Assembly (NCBI GenBank): GCA_016932895.1
Contig: JAFGCA010000787.1
Span: forward strand, 1-5,457
Source: Sedimentisphaerales bacterium
GTDB lineage: Bacteria; Planctomycetota; Phycisphaerae; Sedimentisphaerales; SG8-4
Length of the DNA stretch: 5,457 nt
Reading direction: 5' to 3'
How positions within the stretch are numbered: position 1 is the stretch's first letter; the number at the start of each line of letters is the position of its first letter. Of this stretch, positions 1-5,457 are shown piece by piece. Made by a program: the position numbers and the translations under genes. Under the pieces are notes generated by a model. The model saw only the letters and a program-made list of their open reading frames with translations. It was not told the origin of the DNA and did not search any database.

Positions 1-1467
1 ATGCCGGGCGTTGCTCAGGCCGATGTGATAGAAGCCGGGCAGCAAGCCTCCGGCGGCCAGGCCCAGATCGCCGGTCGTCCGCGAGCAGTGTCCGCCGACC
101 TCGGCGCCCCAGGTCCAGACGTCCGCCATCCCGTACTGGCACAGGTTCAGCAGGATGTCACGGTCGAGCGTCTTGAGGATGTCACCCATCTTCTGGTACG
201 GCCTCTTGTGGTGCTCCAGCTCCTTGCCGCCGGCGACGCTGGTATAGGAACACCAGTCGTGCTTGAGGAAATCGAAGCCCCACTCGGCGAATTTCTCCGC
301 GTCGATGCGCTCGTGCTCGTAGCTGGCGACGTACCCGGCGCAGGTCCACGGTCCGGGGCCGGTATACAGGCCCGCCTTGAGTCCTTTGCTGTGGATGTGG
401 TCCACCATGCCCTTGATGTCGGGGAACTTGGCGTTGGGCAGGATGGCCTTCTGCTCGTCGCGGTAGGGCTCGTCGCCGCGTTTCTTCATCCAGCAGTCGT
501 CGATGTTGACGTAGGCGTAGCCGTAGTCGGCCATGCCCGAGGCGATCATCACGTCGGCGGCGTTGCGCATGTGCTCTTCAGTGACGTGGTGATAGTGAAT
601 GTACCAACTGTTCCAGCCCATCGGCGGGGTCAGCGCCAGCGTGTCACCGACGACGATGCGGAAGATGCGGCTGTCGCGGCCGGCGTCGTTGCGGGCCTGC
701 AACGTCACGAGATACTCGGCGCGCTCCTTCGGCACGCGGCCGGTAATGATGCCCGTGCTCGCGTCCAGTTGCAGACTGCCCGGCAGGTTTTGGGCGGCGA
801 AGCGAATCGGCCGCTCGCCCGTGCAGGGGATGCGGTAAATCAGCGGCCTTCCCGGGCGGCAGCCGTACACCTTCGGGCCGTTGATCTTCGGCGCCGGCCC
901 GGGCCTGGGCGTGAGAATTACTTTCTCTTCGGCCGGCAGCTCCGGCGGATCGAGGGCCTTGGGGGCGGCGCCGGCGGTGACGAACTCCGCCTGCGCCCAG
1001 TTGGCGTGGTCGTACCCCATGCCGTCCTGGCCCGAACTGACCAGCAGCATCAGGTGCGTCACGCCCGTCAGCGGCACATCGACGGTCTTGGCCTGCTGGC
1101 CGCCTTTCATCAGGCCGCTGTCGAAGAGTTTCTTGTCGTCGCCGTAGAGGCGAAAGCGAATGCTGCCGTTTCCGCCGGCGCCGTCATCGACGCCGACCTT
1201 AGCGCGGAACCGCTCGGTCTTGCCGTCGAGCTTGACGTGCAGAATCGAGCCGGCGTGCGTGCCTACGCCGTGCTCGAACGTCTGCCCGGCAATGGAAAGC
1301 GTCTTTCCGGTAACGCTCTGGTCCACGAGGGGCTTGCCCCACCCGGCCGACATCTTCGACAGATCGAGCTGCCCCAACGGCACAATCTCGCCCTGGGCCG
1401 ACCCGGCCGGCCCGCACACCATCAACAGCCCCACCACGACCGAAATTCTTACCCAATTGCTCAGCAT
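1..1467 (-). CDS. Secreted NPCBM-Ig-GH27 alpha-galactosidase-like glycosidase (3' end outside window)
   Basis: Probably an exported glycoside hydrolase of family GH27, removing terminal alpha-linked galactose (or N-acetylgalactosamine) from polysaccharides. Reading the minus strand from the ATG at 1467 gives 489 residues with no stop before the window edge. Residues 1-26 look like a signal peptide: a basic start, hydrophobic core VVVGLLMVCG, then a small-residue cleavage region near GSAQG. Residues about 28-164 resemble an NPCBM domain (FEHGVGTHAGS, then FRAKVGVDDG and IRFRLYGD). Residues about 187-274 look like an Ig-like putative-sugar-binding linker (LPGSLQLDASTGIITG). The GH27 barrel starts near 278 with LTPPMGWNSW, followed by YVNIDDCW (319-326). 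FDFLKHDWC puts the expected nucleophile at D404, and SRTTGD puts the expected acid/base at D467. The rest of the barrel and any C-terminal beta-sandwich lie outside. The exact substrate cannot be read from the sequence. No partner gene lies upstream on this strand. The plus-strand open frame over the same bases is a shadow. Confidence 0.93.
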   Translation of the reverse strand, partial: MLSNWVRISVVVGLLMVCGPAGSAQGEIVPLGQLDLSKMSAGWGKPLVDQSVTGKTLSIAGQTFEHGVGTHAGSILHVKLDGKTERFRAKVGVDDGAGGNGSIRFRLYGDDKKLFDSGLMKGGQQAKTVDVPLTGVTHLMLLVSSGQDGMGYDHANWAQAEFVTAGAAPKALDPPELPAEEKVILTPRPGPAPKINGPKVYGCRPGRPLIYRIPCTGERPIRFAAQNLPGSLQLDASTGIITGRVPKERAEYLVTLQARNDAGRDSRIFRIVVGDTLALTPPMGWNSWYIHYHHVTEEHMRNAADVMIASGMADYGYAYVNIDDCWMKKRGDEPYRDEQKAILPNAKFPDIKGMVDHIHSKGLKAGLYTGPGPWTCAGYVASYEHERIDAEKFAEWGFDFLKHDWCSYTSVAGGKELEHHKRPYQKMGDILKTLDRDILLNLCQYGMADVWTWGAEVGGHCSRTTGDLGLAAGGLLPGFYHIGLSNARH

Positions 1468-1470
1468 CGT

Positions 1471-1483
1471 CCTTTTCCCTTCC
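1471..1483 (-). promoter_or_regulatory. Candidate ribosome binding site for the GH27 gene
   Basis: On the minus strand GGAAGGG ends 9 nt before the ATG at 1467, and a second purine run, AAAAGG, ends 3 nt before it. Either could serve as a Shine-Dalgarno site. The position supports the chosen start, which also places the signal peptide at the N-terminus. Start usage without a strong Shine-Dalgarno is common in planctomycetes, so this is modest support. Confidence 0.4.
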
Positions 1484-1591
1484 AATCGGCCTTCATTACA
1501 CGCTGATTCGCCACAGCAAGGCCCAATCCTACCAGAACCCCCGCTCCCGGGCAAGAACCCCGAAGCCGCACCGACGCTGCGCCTGGCTGTT

Positions 1592-1686
1592 CACCACAGA
1601 GCCGCAGAGGACACAGAGCGTAAGGCCTAACTTCCTTTGAAAAGAGCATTTACATTCATCTCGCCGTTCTCCGTGTCTCCGTGGTG
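1592..1686 (+). repeat. 95 bp hairpin repeat, copy 1
   Basis: First of four related units. It opens with CACCACAGAG and closes with TCTCCGTGGTG. The 27 nt arms (1592-1618 and 1660-1686) match as inverted repeats at 19 of 27 positions by eye. The interior shares taaggcctaac and gcattta with the other copies, so the whole unit is repeated and not only the arms. This is the most diverged copy. It lies about 125 bp upstream of the GH27 start. Confidence 0.85.
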
Positions 1687-1698
1687 ATTCGCGCCAGT

Positions 1699-1718
1699 CG
1701 AAATTGGCTTCGTTTCGC
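1699..1718 (+). repeat. 18 bp AAATTGGSTTCGTTTKRC motif, copy a
   Basis: CGAAATTGGCTTCGTTTCGC. It begins 12 nt after the end of hairpin copy 1. The reverse strand translates as the NEANF/NEPNF type of peptide seen in spurious planctomycete ORFs. Confidence 0.75.
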
Positions 1719-1755
1719 ACGCCTGTGCTCATTCGCGACCCGTCACAGATCTCTC

Positions 1756-1792
1756 GGATTTCGAGCCTGGGATTTCGGATTTCCCGGCCCCG
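1756..1792 (+). repeat. 37 bp GGATTTCGAGC...CCCGGCCCCG repeat, copy 1
   Basis: Matches 2192-2228 at 34 of 37 positions by eye, without gaps. It contains an internal short repeat: ggatttcg occurs twice. Its translation gives ISSLGFRIS-type peptides, and it is best read as a non-coding dispersed repeat. Confidence 0.8.
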
Positions 1793-1818
1793 AGCGGTCC
1801 CGCCGGGTGCCGGCCGGG

Positions 1819-1838
1819 CGAAATTGGGTTCGTTTGGC
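1819..1838 (+). repeat. 18 bp AAATTGGSTTCGTTTKRC motif, copy b
   Basis: CGAAATTGGGTTCGTTTGGC. First of three copies between hairpin copies 1 and 2 that do not directly follow a hairpin. Confidence 0.75.
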
Positions 1839-1856
1839 GCGTTCGCCGGGCCCCAA

Positions 1857-1874
1857 AAATTGGCTTCGTTTGAC
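1857..1874 (+). repeat. 18 bp AAATTGGSTTCGTTTKRC motif, copy c
   Basis: AAATTGGCTTCGTTTGAC, 18 nt downstream of the preceding copy, in the same orientation. Confidence 0.75.
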
Positions 1875-1898
1875 ACGCCGCGGTTCCAACGCGATGCT

Positions 1899-1934
1899 GT
1901 CATTGCGAGAAGCGAAGCGCCGAAGCAATCTCGC
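1899..1934 (+). repeat. GTCATTGCGAG-type palindromic repeat
   Basis: Begins GTCATTGCGAGAAGCGAAGC and ends GAAGCAATCTCGC. It contains a short stem, GCGAGA (1905-1910) with TCTCGC (1929-1934), around a loop that carries two GAAGC boxes. It belongs to a widely dispersed bacterial intergenic repeat type that I recognise from its SLREAKRRSNL and RLLRRFASRNDS translations. This is a single copy here, set between two 18 bp motifs. Confidence 0.75.
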
Positions 1935-1939
1935 TGACC

Positions 1940-1957
1940 AAATTGGCTTTGTTTTGC
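1940..1957 (+). repeat. 18 bp AAATTGGSTTCGTTTKRC motif, copy d
   Basis: AAATTGGCTTTGTTTTGC, starting 5 nt after the GTCATTGCGAG-type palindrome. It is slightly diverged (TTTG in place of TTCG). Confidence 0.65.
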
Positions 1958-2021
1958 GTTTTGTTGCCCTGACCTCTCGCACCACTGCCGCCTCGAATCC
2001 CCAATCCGCACCCGGGAGGGG

Positions 2022-2116
2022 CACCACAGAGACGCAGAGGTCGCAGAGTATAAGACCTAACTCCTTGTTAGAATTCCATTTAGATCCATCTCGGTGCTCT
2101 CGGTGTCTCCGTGGTG
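2022..2116 (+). repeat. 95 bp hairpin repeat, copy 2
   Basis: Opens with CACCACAGAGACGCAGAGG and closes with TCTCCGTGGTG. It is exactly the length of copies 1 and 3. The left arm holds three CAGAG boxes at offsets of 8 and 9 nt (2027, 2035, 2044), and the right arm has a matching series of CTCGGTG-like boxes. The interior includes taagacctaac and catttagatccatctc. It is preceded by a GAATCCCCAATC block, as copy 4 is. Confidence 0.88.
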
Positions 2117-2133
2117 CTTGCCCCCCGGCCTCC

Positions 2134-2151
2134 AAATTGGGTTCGTTTTGC
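2134..2151 (+). repeat. 18 bp AAATTGGSTTCGTTTKRC motif, copy e
   Basis: AAATTGGGTTCGTTTTGC. It starts 17 nt after hairpin copy 2, in the same orientation and at nearly the same distance as after copies 1 and 3. Confidence 0.75.
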
Positions 2152-2191
2152 GTTTGCCGTGTTTCGATCATTGGTTTTTCGAATTTGTTTA

Positions 2192-2228
2192 GGATTTCGA
2201 GCTTAGGATTTCGCATTTCCCGGCCCCG
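2192..2228 (+). repeat. 37 bp GGATTTCGAGC...CCCGGCCCCG repeat, copy 2
   Basis: Second copy of the element at 1756-1792, with three substitutions and no gaps. It ends 6 nt before hairpin copy 3. Confidence 0.8.
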
Positions 2229-2234
2229 CCGGTT

Positions 2235-2329
2235 CACCACCGAGGCACAGAGACCACAGAGTGCGAGGCCTAACGTCTTTGTAGAGAAGCATTTAGATTC
2301 ACCTCGGTGTTCTCGGTGTCTCCGTGGTG
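2235..2329 (+). repeat. 95 bp hairpin repeat, copy 3
   Basis: The clearest copy. The left arm (2235-2261) and right arm (2303-2329) match as inverted repeats at 22 of 27 positions by eye, around a 41 nt centre. Each arm is itself three degenerate boxes: CCGAG/CAGAG at 2240, 2248 and 2257, and CTCGG/CTCGG/CTCCG at 2303, 2312 and 2320. The box spacing (8 then 9, and 9 then 8) is mirrored, so the boxes pair in register. Confidence 0.9.
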
Positions 2330-2344
2330 GCTCTCGCCGTCGGA

Positions 2345-2362
2345 AGATTGGGTTCGTTTGAC
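2345..2362 (+). repeat. 18 bp AAATTGGSTTCGTTTKRC motif, copy f
   Basis: AGATTGGGTTCGTTTGAC, beginning 15 nt after hairpin copy 3. It has one substitution in the AAATT part. Confidence 0.7.
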
Positions 2363-2416
2363 ATCCTTCGCCTTCACTGCCCCGAATCCCGAATCCCCAA
2401 TCGCGCGCCCGCGTTT

Positions 2417-2510
2417 CACCACCGAGCCACAGAGACCGCAGAGGATAAGGCCCGACCTTCTTGAAAGTGGCTTTTAGATCCATCTCAGTGCTCTCGGGGT
2501 CTCCGTGGTG
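2417..2510 (+). repeat. 94 bp hairpin repeat, copy 4
   Basis: Opens with CACCACCGAG and closes with TCTCCGTGGTG. It is one base shorter than the other three. The interior keeps taaggccc and ttttagatccatctcagtg. It is preceded by GAATCCCGAATCCCCAATC and, unlike the other three, is not followed by the 18 bp motif. It is the last unit before the ATPase gene. Confidence 0.85.
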
Positions 2511-2881
2511 ACCCTCGCCGACCCGATCCCGCTTTCATCCTATTCGTTCTATGCTAATCATACCAAAACCCCGCCGGACGTCAAGACAAAAACCCCGTAT
2601 CGTTCCATTTCGTGAGCAGCGATTTTGGCCCTCCGCTTGGCTGATCGCCAGTGAGGGCTCCCAAGGACAAGGAGCAACCCCGTTTACCGCGAAGAACGCC
2701 AAGCAAAAGAGTGGGATTTCGTTGACGGACTGCCTCAACCCTTCAGGAACCACCGTTGCTGCCGGTGCATTCTAAAGGCGAGCGCCTGATCTGCCGATAA
2801 TCTATACGGAGACTGGGATCAGTACCGAGAGAAGTAGCTGATTCTTGCAGATGCGGTTAGGTCTGCGCGGGAATAAGGACC
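2511..2881. other. Intergenic leader upstream of the ATPase gene
   Basis: A 371 bp stretch without a gene that I can support. Short open frames exist on both strands (2551-2775 plus, 2535-2753 minus), but neither has family-like features. CGTTTACCGCGAAGAACGCC at 2681-2700 looks like a decayed fragment of another dispersed repeat. A small stem, AGGCG/CGCCT, sits at 2776-2787. An AT-richer patch near 2797-2806 (GATAATCTAT) could contain a -10 element, but I find no convincing -35 partner. The ATPase promoter must lie in or upstream of this stretch. Confidence 0.5.
2875..2879 (+). promoter_or_regulatory. Ribosome binding site candidate for the ATPase gene
   Basis: AAGGA lies only 2 nt upstream of the ATG at 2882, which is closer than usual. 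The alternative ATG at 2906 (residue 9) would remove part of the first beta strand that precedes the KGLGIF segment. The upstream start is therefore preferred despite the tight spacing. Confidence 0.4.
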
Positions 2882-5197
2882 ATGGCAATAACGCGTATCG
2901 CCAACATGAAGGGGTTGGGTATCTTTCGAGATTTCACTTGGCCTTCTGGACTTCATGAATTTGGCAGATATAATCTTGTCTTCGGATGGAATTGGTCGGG
3001 CAAGACCACTCTGAGTGGGATGCTTCGGTCGCTTGAGGCGCGGAGAAATCTCACCGAGGCGCGCGTGAACATCGCGATTGAGGGACGCGACGTGGATGGC
3101 GAGCATTTCGCCGATACAACCTTGTCCATACGTGTCTTCAACCGTGACTTCGTGCAGGAAAATGTCTTCACCGTCGACGGCGAGATTGCGCCAATCTTCG
3201 TTCTTGGCGAAGAGAACATCTATAAGCGGAAACAGGTCGATGCGTTGAAAGCCGAAGTTAAACAGATGCGTGCCGATATCGAAAGGTTGGAAGCCGGTAG
3301 CGAGGACGCGAAGAAGGCGCTCGACTCATACTACATAGCACAGGCAACCATCGTCAGAGACACACTTAGATCAAGGGGCTCCAATCCATACAATAACTAC
3401 GACAAGAGGAATTTCATACGGAAGGTTGAGGAAATTGCTGGGGCGGATGATCCGGCCTCTCACAAAATCGACGAGGACACGAAGAGATGCCTTCTACAAC
3501 AGCATGGAGCGTCTCCACGCGGCCATCTAGCGAAAGTTACTTATGCATTTCCGCCTCTCGAAACTCTCCATGCGCAGGTGTCTACTTCGCTAGGACAGAC
3601 CGTCGTCTCGTCAGTGATCAAGAGTCTCAAGCATGATCCGACACTTGCAGGTTGGGTCCGTGACGGTCTCGCCAAACACAAGGAGCGGAGGAGTGACATC
3701 TGTCTGTTCTGCGGGAAACCCTTGTCTGCGAACCGTGTCCACGAATTGGAGGCTCACTTCAGCGATCAATACGAGAGTTTTCTGACCCGTATCAATGCGA
3801 TAAGCCTGGAAATCGAAAGCCTTATAGAGAGTGGTGAGAAGTGCTCAGCGCCCAATAAGGCTGAGTTGTACGATGATTTGTCGGATGAATACAACACCGC
3901 GCTTCTGACCTTTCGGCAGGAGGTAGATCGTACAAACGCGACTCTGCGCCGTTTTCAGAATGCCTTGGTTGCGAAAGAGAATACACCATTTGAACCTTCT
4001 TGCCTTGATATGACGCTGCCTCAGATCGATAGCCAGACAGTCGATAGACTCAATTCGGTTATTGACAGACACAACAAAGCTTCGAACGAATTCGGCCAAC
4101 GCGTCGCGTTGGCGCGAGAGAAACTGGAGAACGCTGTCGTCGCGAATGCTCTGGAAGAGTTTCAGCGCCTTTCAAACAAGGTTCGAAGGGCGAGCGATGC
4201 ACTGGAAGCCAGGATCAGCGAGGTAAGAGCGCGGGAACGTAGAATAGGGGAGTTAGAGCGGGAAATTGTCGAACACCGCAAGCCTGCCGAAGAGTTCAAT
4301 GAAGATCTTCTTGCCTATCTTGGTCACGATGATTTGCAGCTAACGGTTGAAGATACGGGGTACAGAATAACAAGACACGGACGGCCCGCTCACGGCCTCA
4401 GTGAAGGTGAGAGAACAGCAGTCGCCCTCCTGTATTTCCTGAAATCGCTGAATGATCGGCGATTTGCTCTGTCCGATGGGATTGTCGTTTTGGATGATCC
4501 GGTTTCAAGTCTTGATTCCAATGCGATCTACTCTGCGTTTGGATTCATCAAGGATCGAACGAAATTGGCAGGACAGCTATTCATACTGACGCACAATTTC
4601 ACCTTCTTCCGTCAGGTTCGCAGGTGGTTTTGCTGGCTGAACAAGCACAAGAAGGGAAGCGCTCAGTACTATATGCTCGATTGCAGCGTAAGCGAAGGAC
4701 AGCGCTGCTCAACTATACGCGAACTTGATCCGCTACTTCGCTGTTACGAGTCAGAATACCACTACCTATTTGCCCGTGTCTATCGGACCGCGATGGCACG
4801 TCCGAGCCGTGATCTTCAATCCTACTATTTCATACCAAACATCGCGCGGAGGCTATTGGAAGGTTTTCTTGCGTTCCGAGTCCCAGACGCAACGGGCGTT
4901 TGGGCACAACTCCAACGAATTGAATACGATACATCGAAGAAGGAACGAATCCTCCGTTTCCTTCATGCCTATTCGCATTCCGCGCAAATTGCTGAGGATG
5001 AGGGCGACCTCTCAATTCTAAGTGAAACGCCGTCCATATTGAAAGACCTTCTCGTCTTCATCGAGAGCCTCGATGAAAAGCACTATTCCGGGATGGTGTC
5101 CCTCGTTGCTGCGAGTGACACGGCACAGGACCGCGCAAACATGACAAGTGCGGCGACTGGCGATGCTCACCTCAGAGACGAAACCGCAGCAGACTGA
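2882..5197 (+). CDS. RloC/PrrC-like ABC ATPase, probable anticodon nuclease for phage defence
   Basis: A complete 771-residue cytoplasmic protein of the AAA_13 type, most like RloC: an ABC-ATPase that controls a C-terminal nuclease cutting tRNA at the anticodon wobble position during phage infection. N-terminal half-site: KGLGIF (10-15) and Walker A GWNWSGKT (35-42). The conserved-looking segment RVFNRDFVQEN (84-94) follows. Charged helices likely to form coiled coil lie at about 112-150, 284-320 and 400-468. Between them CLFC (274-277) is a zinc-hook candidate; RloC has such a hook and PrrC does not. The C-terminal half-site has signature LSEGE (506-510), Walker B IVVLDD (534-539), D-loop SSLD (542-545) and switch H571. 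The tail has PNIARRLLEGF with R656 and E660, then H695 and H699. This resembles the Arg-Glu-His triad of PrrC. Length is close to the roughly 800 residues known for RloC. RloC genes are often linked to type I restriction loci, but none is visible here. Base composition looks lower in GC than the glycosidase gene, and AGA, AGG and ATA codons are frequent, which suggests transfer. tRNA cleavage is inferred. Confidence 0.9.
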   Translation: MAITRIANMKGLGIFRDFTWPSGLHEFGRYNLVFGWNWSGKTTLSGMLRSLEARRNLTEARVNIAIEGRDVDGEHFADTTLSIRVFNRDFVQENVFTVDGEIAPIFVLGEENIYKRKQVDALKAEVKQMRADIERLEAGSEDAKKALDSYYIAQATIVRDTLRSRGSNPYNNYDKRNFIRKVEEIAGADDPASHKIDEDTKRCLLQQHGASPRGHLAKVTYAFPPLETLHAQVSTSLGQTVVSSVIKSLKHDPTLAGWVRDGLAKHKERRSDICLFCGKPLSANRVHELEAHFSDQYESFLTRINAISLEIESLIESGEKCSAPNKAELYDDLSDEYNTALLTFRQEVDRTNATLRRFQNALVAKENTPFEPSCLDMTLPQIDSQTVDRLNSVIDRHNKASNEFGQRVALAREKLENAVVANALEEFQRLSNKVRRASDALEARISEVRARERRIGELEREIVEHRKPAEEFNEDLLAYLGHDDLQLTVEDTGYRITRHGRPAHGLSEGERTAVALLYFLKSLNDRRFALSDGIVVLDDPVSSLDSNAIYSAFGFIKDRTKLAGQLFILTHNFTFFRQVRRWFCWLNKHKKGSAQYYMLDCSVSEGQRCSTIRELDPLLRCYESEYHYLFARVYRTAMARPSRDLQSYYFIPNIARRLLEGFLAFRVPDATGVWAQLQRIEYDTSKKERILRFLHAYSHSAQIAEDEGDLSILSETPSILKDLLVFIESLDEKHYSGMVSLVAASDTAQDRANMTSAATGDAHLRDETAAD

Positions 5198-5457
5198 GAA
5201 TCTGCGGAACACATTCCAGCCCCAGGGCACCCCAAGCAGAGCACAGAAAGCATCAAACGACGCCTGCGGAGAGTTAGGTGATATGGCGCGTGGGTTGAGA
5301 ACGCACCCTACATCTGCTACCGAACGGGAGAGCACCTGTCAACAGGTGTATCGCTCGCGGTTCCAGCGCGCAGGGCAGAATCGAGTGGCGGGTGTGGGGG
5401 GCGGCCGGTAGTATGGGTGGGGGCTGTTGTTTGGGGGGTGGCGTTCGGTGGGGCGGC
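5198..5457. other. Downstream region without a supported gene; G-rich end
   Basis: The 260 bp after the ATPase stop hold no convincing gene. CACCTG (5333-5338) and CAGGTG (5343-5348) form a 6 bp stem with a TCAA loop, but no T-tract follows, so a rho-independent terminator is not supported. From about 5385 the plus strand is dominated by runs of 3 to 6 G. A downstream gene may begin beyond the window. Confidence 0.5.

Noticed and set aside
1..1506. 501-codon open frame on the plus strand
   Set aside because: It is antisense to a clear GH27 gene with signal peptide and catalytic motifs. GC-rich codon use leaves the opposite frame open, and its translation is low-complexity Ala/Val/Gly/Arg with no domain.
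1495..1519. Sigma-70 promoter for the GH27 gene (minus strand TTGCTG and TGTAAT)
   Set aside because: The two hexamers are only 13 nt apart, too close for a normal spacer, and the -35 match is poor.
1592..2510. CRISPR array
   Set aside because: The repeats are 94-95 bp and diverged, gaps vary from 87 to 335 bp and themselves contain other repeats, and no cas gene is present.
2551..2775. Small 74-codon gene, or toxin-antitoxin partner, upstream of the ATPase
   Set aside because: No ribosome binding site or recognisable motif, an equally long frame on the opposite strand, and part of it overlaps a likely decayed repeat.
5333..5348. Rho-independent terminator for the ATPase gene
   Set aside because: The stem is only 6 bp, lies about 135 bp past the stop codon, and has no following T-tract.
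5198..5380. tRNA gene or attachment site after the ATPase
   Set aside because: No T-arm GTTCRA sequence or acceptor-stem pairing could be found, and no direct repeat flanks the ATPase gene by eye.
5390..5453. Canonical G-quadruplex
   Set aside because: G-runs are present, but loops of 9 to 13 nt break the usual limit of 7, so four tracts with short loops are not found.

Overview
The window carries two protein genes transcribed away from each other, separated by about 1.4 kb of DNA packed with short dispersed repeats. The organism is most likely a planctomycete, perhaps of the Phycisphaerae or a related uncultured lineage. This is inferred from the high-GC secreted NPCBM-Ig-GH27 glycosidase and from the repeat families, whose spurious translations (NEPNF/NEANF, RRHREHRE, ISSLGFRIS and similar) resemble those I associate with planctomycete genomes. 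No rRNA or other phylogenetic marker is present to confirm it.

Positions 1467 down to 1 (minus strand) hold the first 489 residues of an exported alpha-galactosidase-like enzyme: signal peptide, NPCBM domain, Ig-like linker and a GH27 barrel that is cut by the window edge. The long open frame on the opposite strand over the same stretch is a GC-rich antisense shadow.

Positions about 1590 to 2510 hold a mosaic of repeats: four copies of a 94-95 bp unit with arms that form an imperfect hairpin, six copies of an 18 bp AAATTGGSTTCGTTTKRC motif, two copies of a 37 bp element, and one GTCATTGCGAG-type palindrome. Three of the four hairpins are followed 12 to 17 nt downstream by the 18 bp motif. 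Several long open frames on both strands here are products of the repeats and should not be called genes. Positions 2511 to 2881 form a quieter leader region.

Positions 2882 to 5197 (plus strand) encode a complete 771-residue ABC-type ATPase with a CxxC zinc-hook candidate and a C-terminal Arg-Glu-His region. Together these match the RloC/PrrC anticodon-nuclease family, which gives phage defence by cleaving tRNA. It looks lower in GC than the glycosidase and has no restriction-modification genes beside it in this window. The last 260 bp contain no gene that I can support and become strongly G-rich.

The two genes have no evident joint function. The picture is a resident polysaccharide-degradation gene next to a repeat-rich segment and a probably acquired defence gene.
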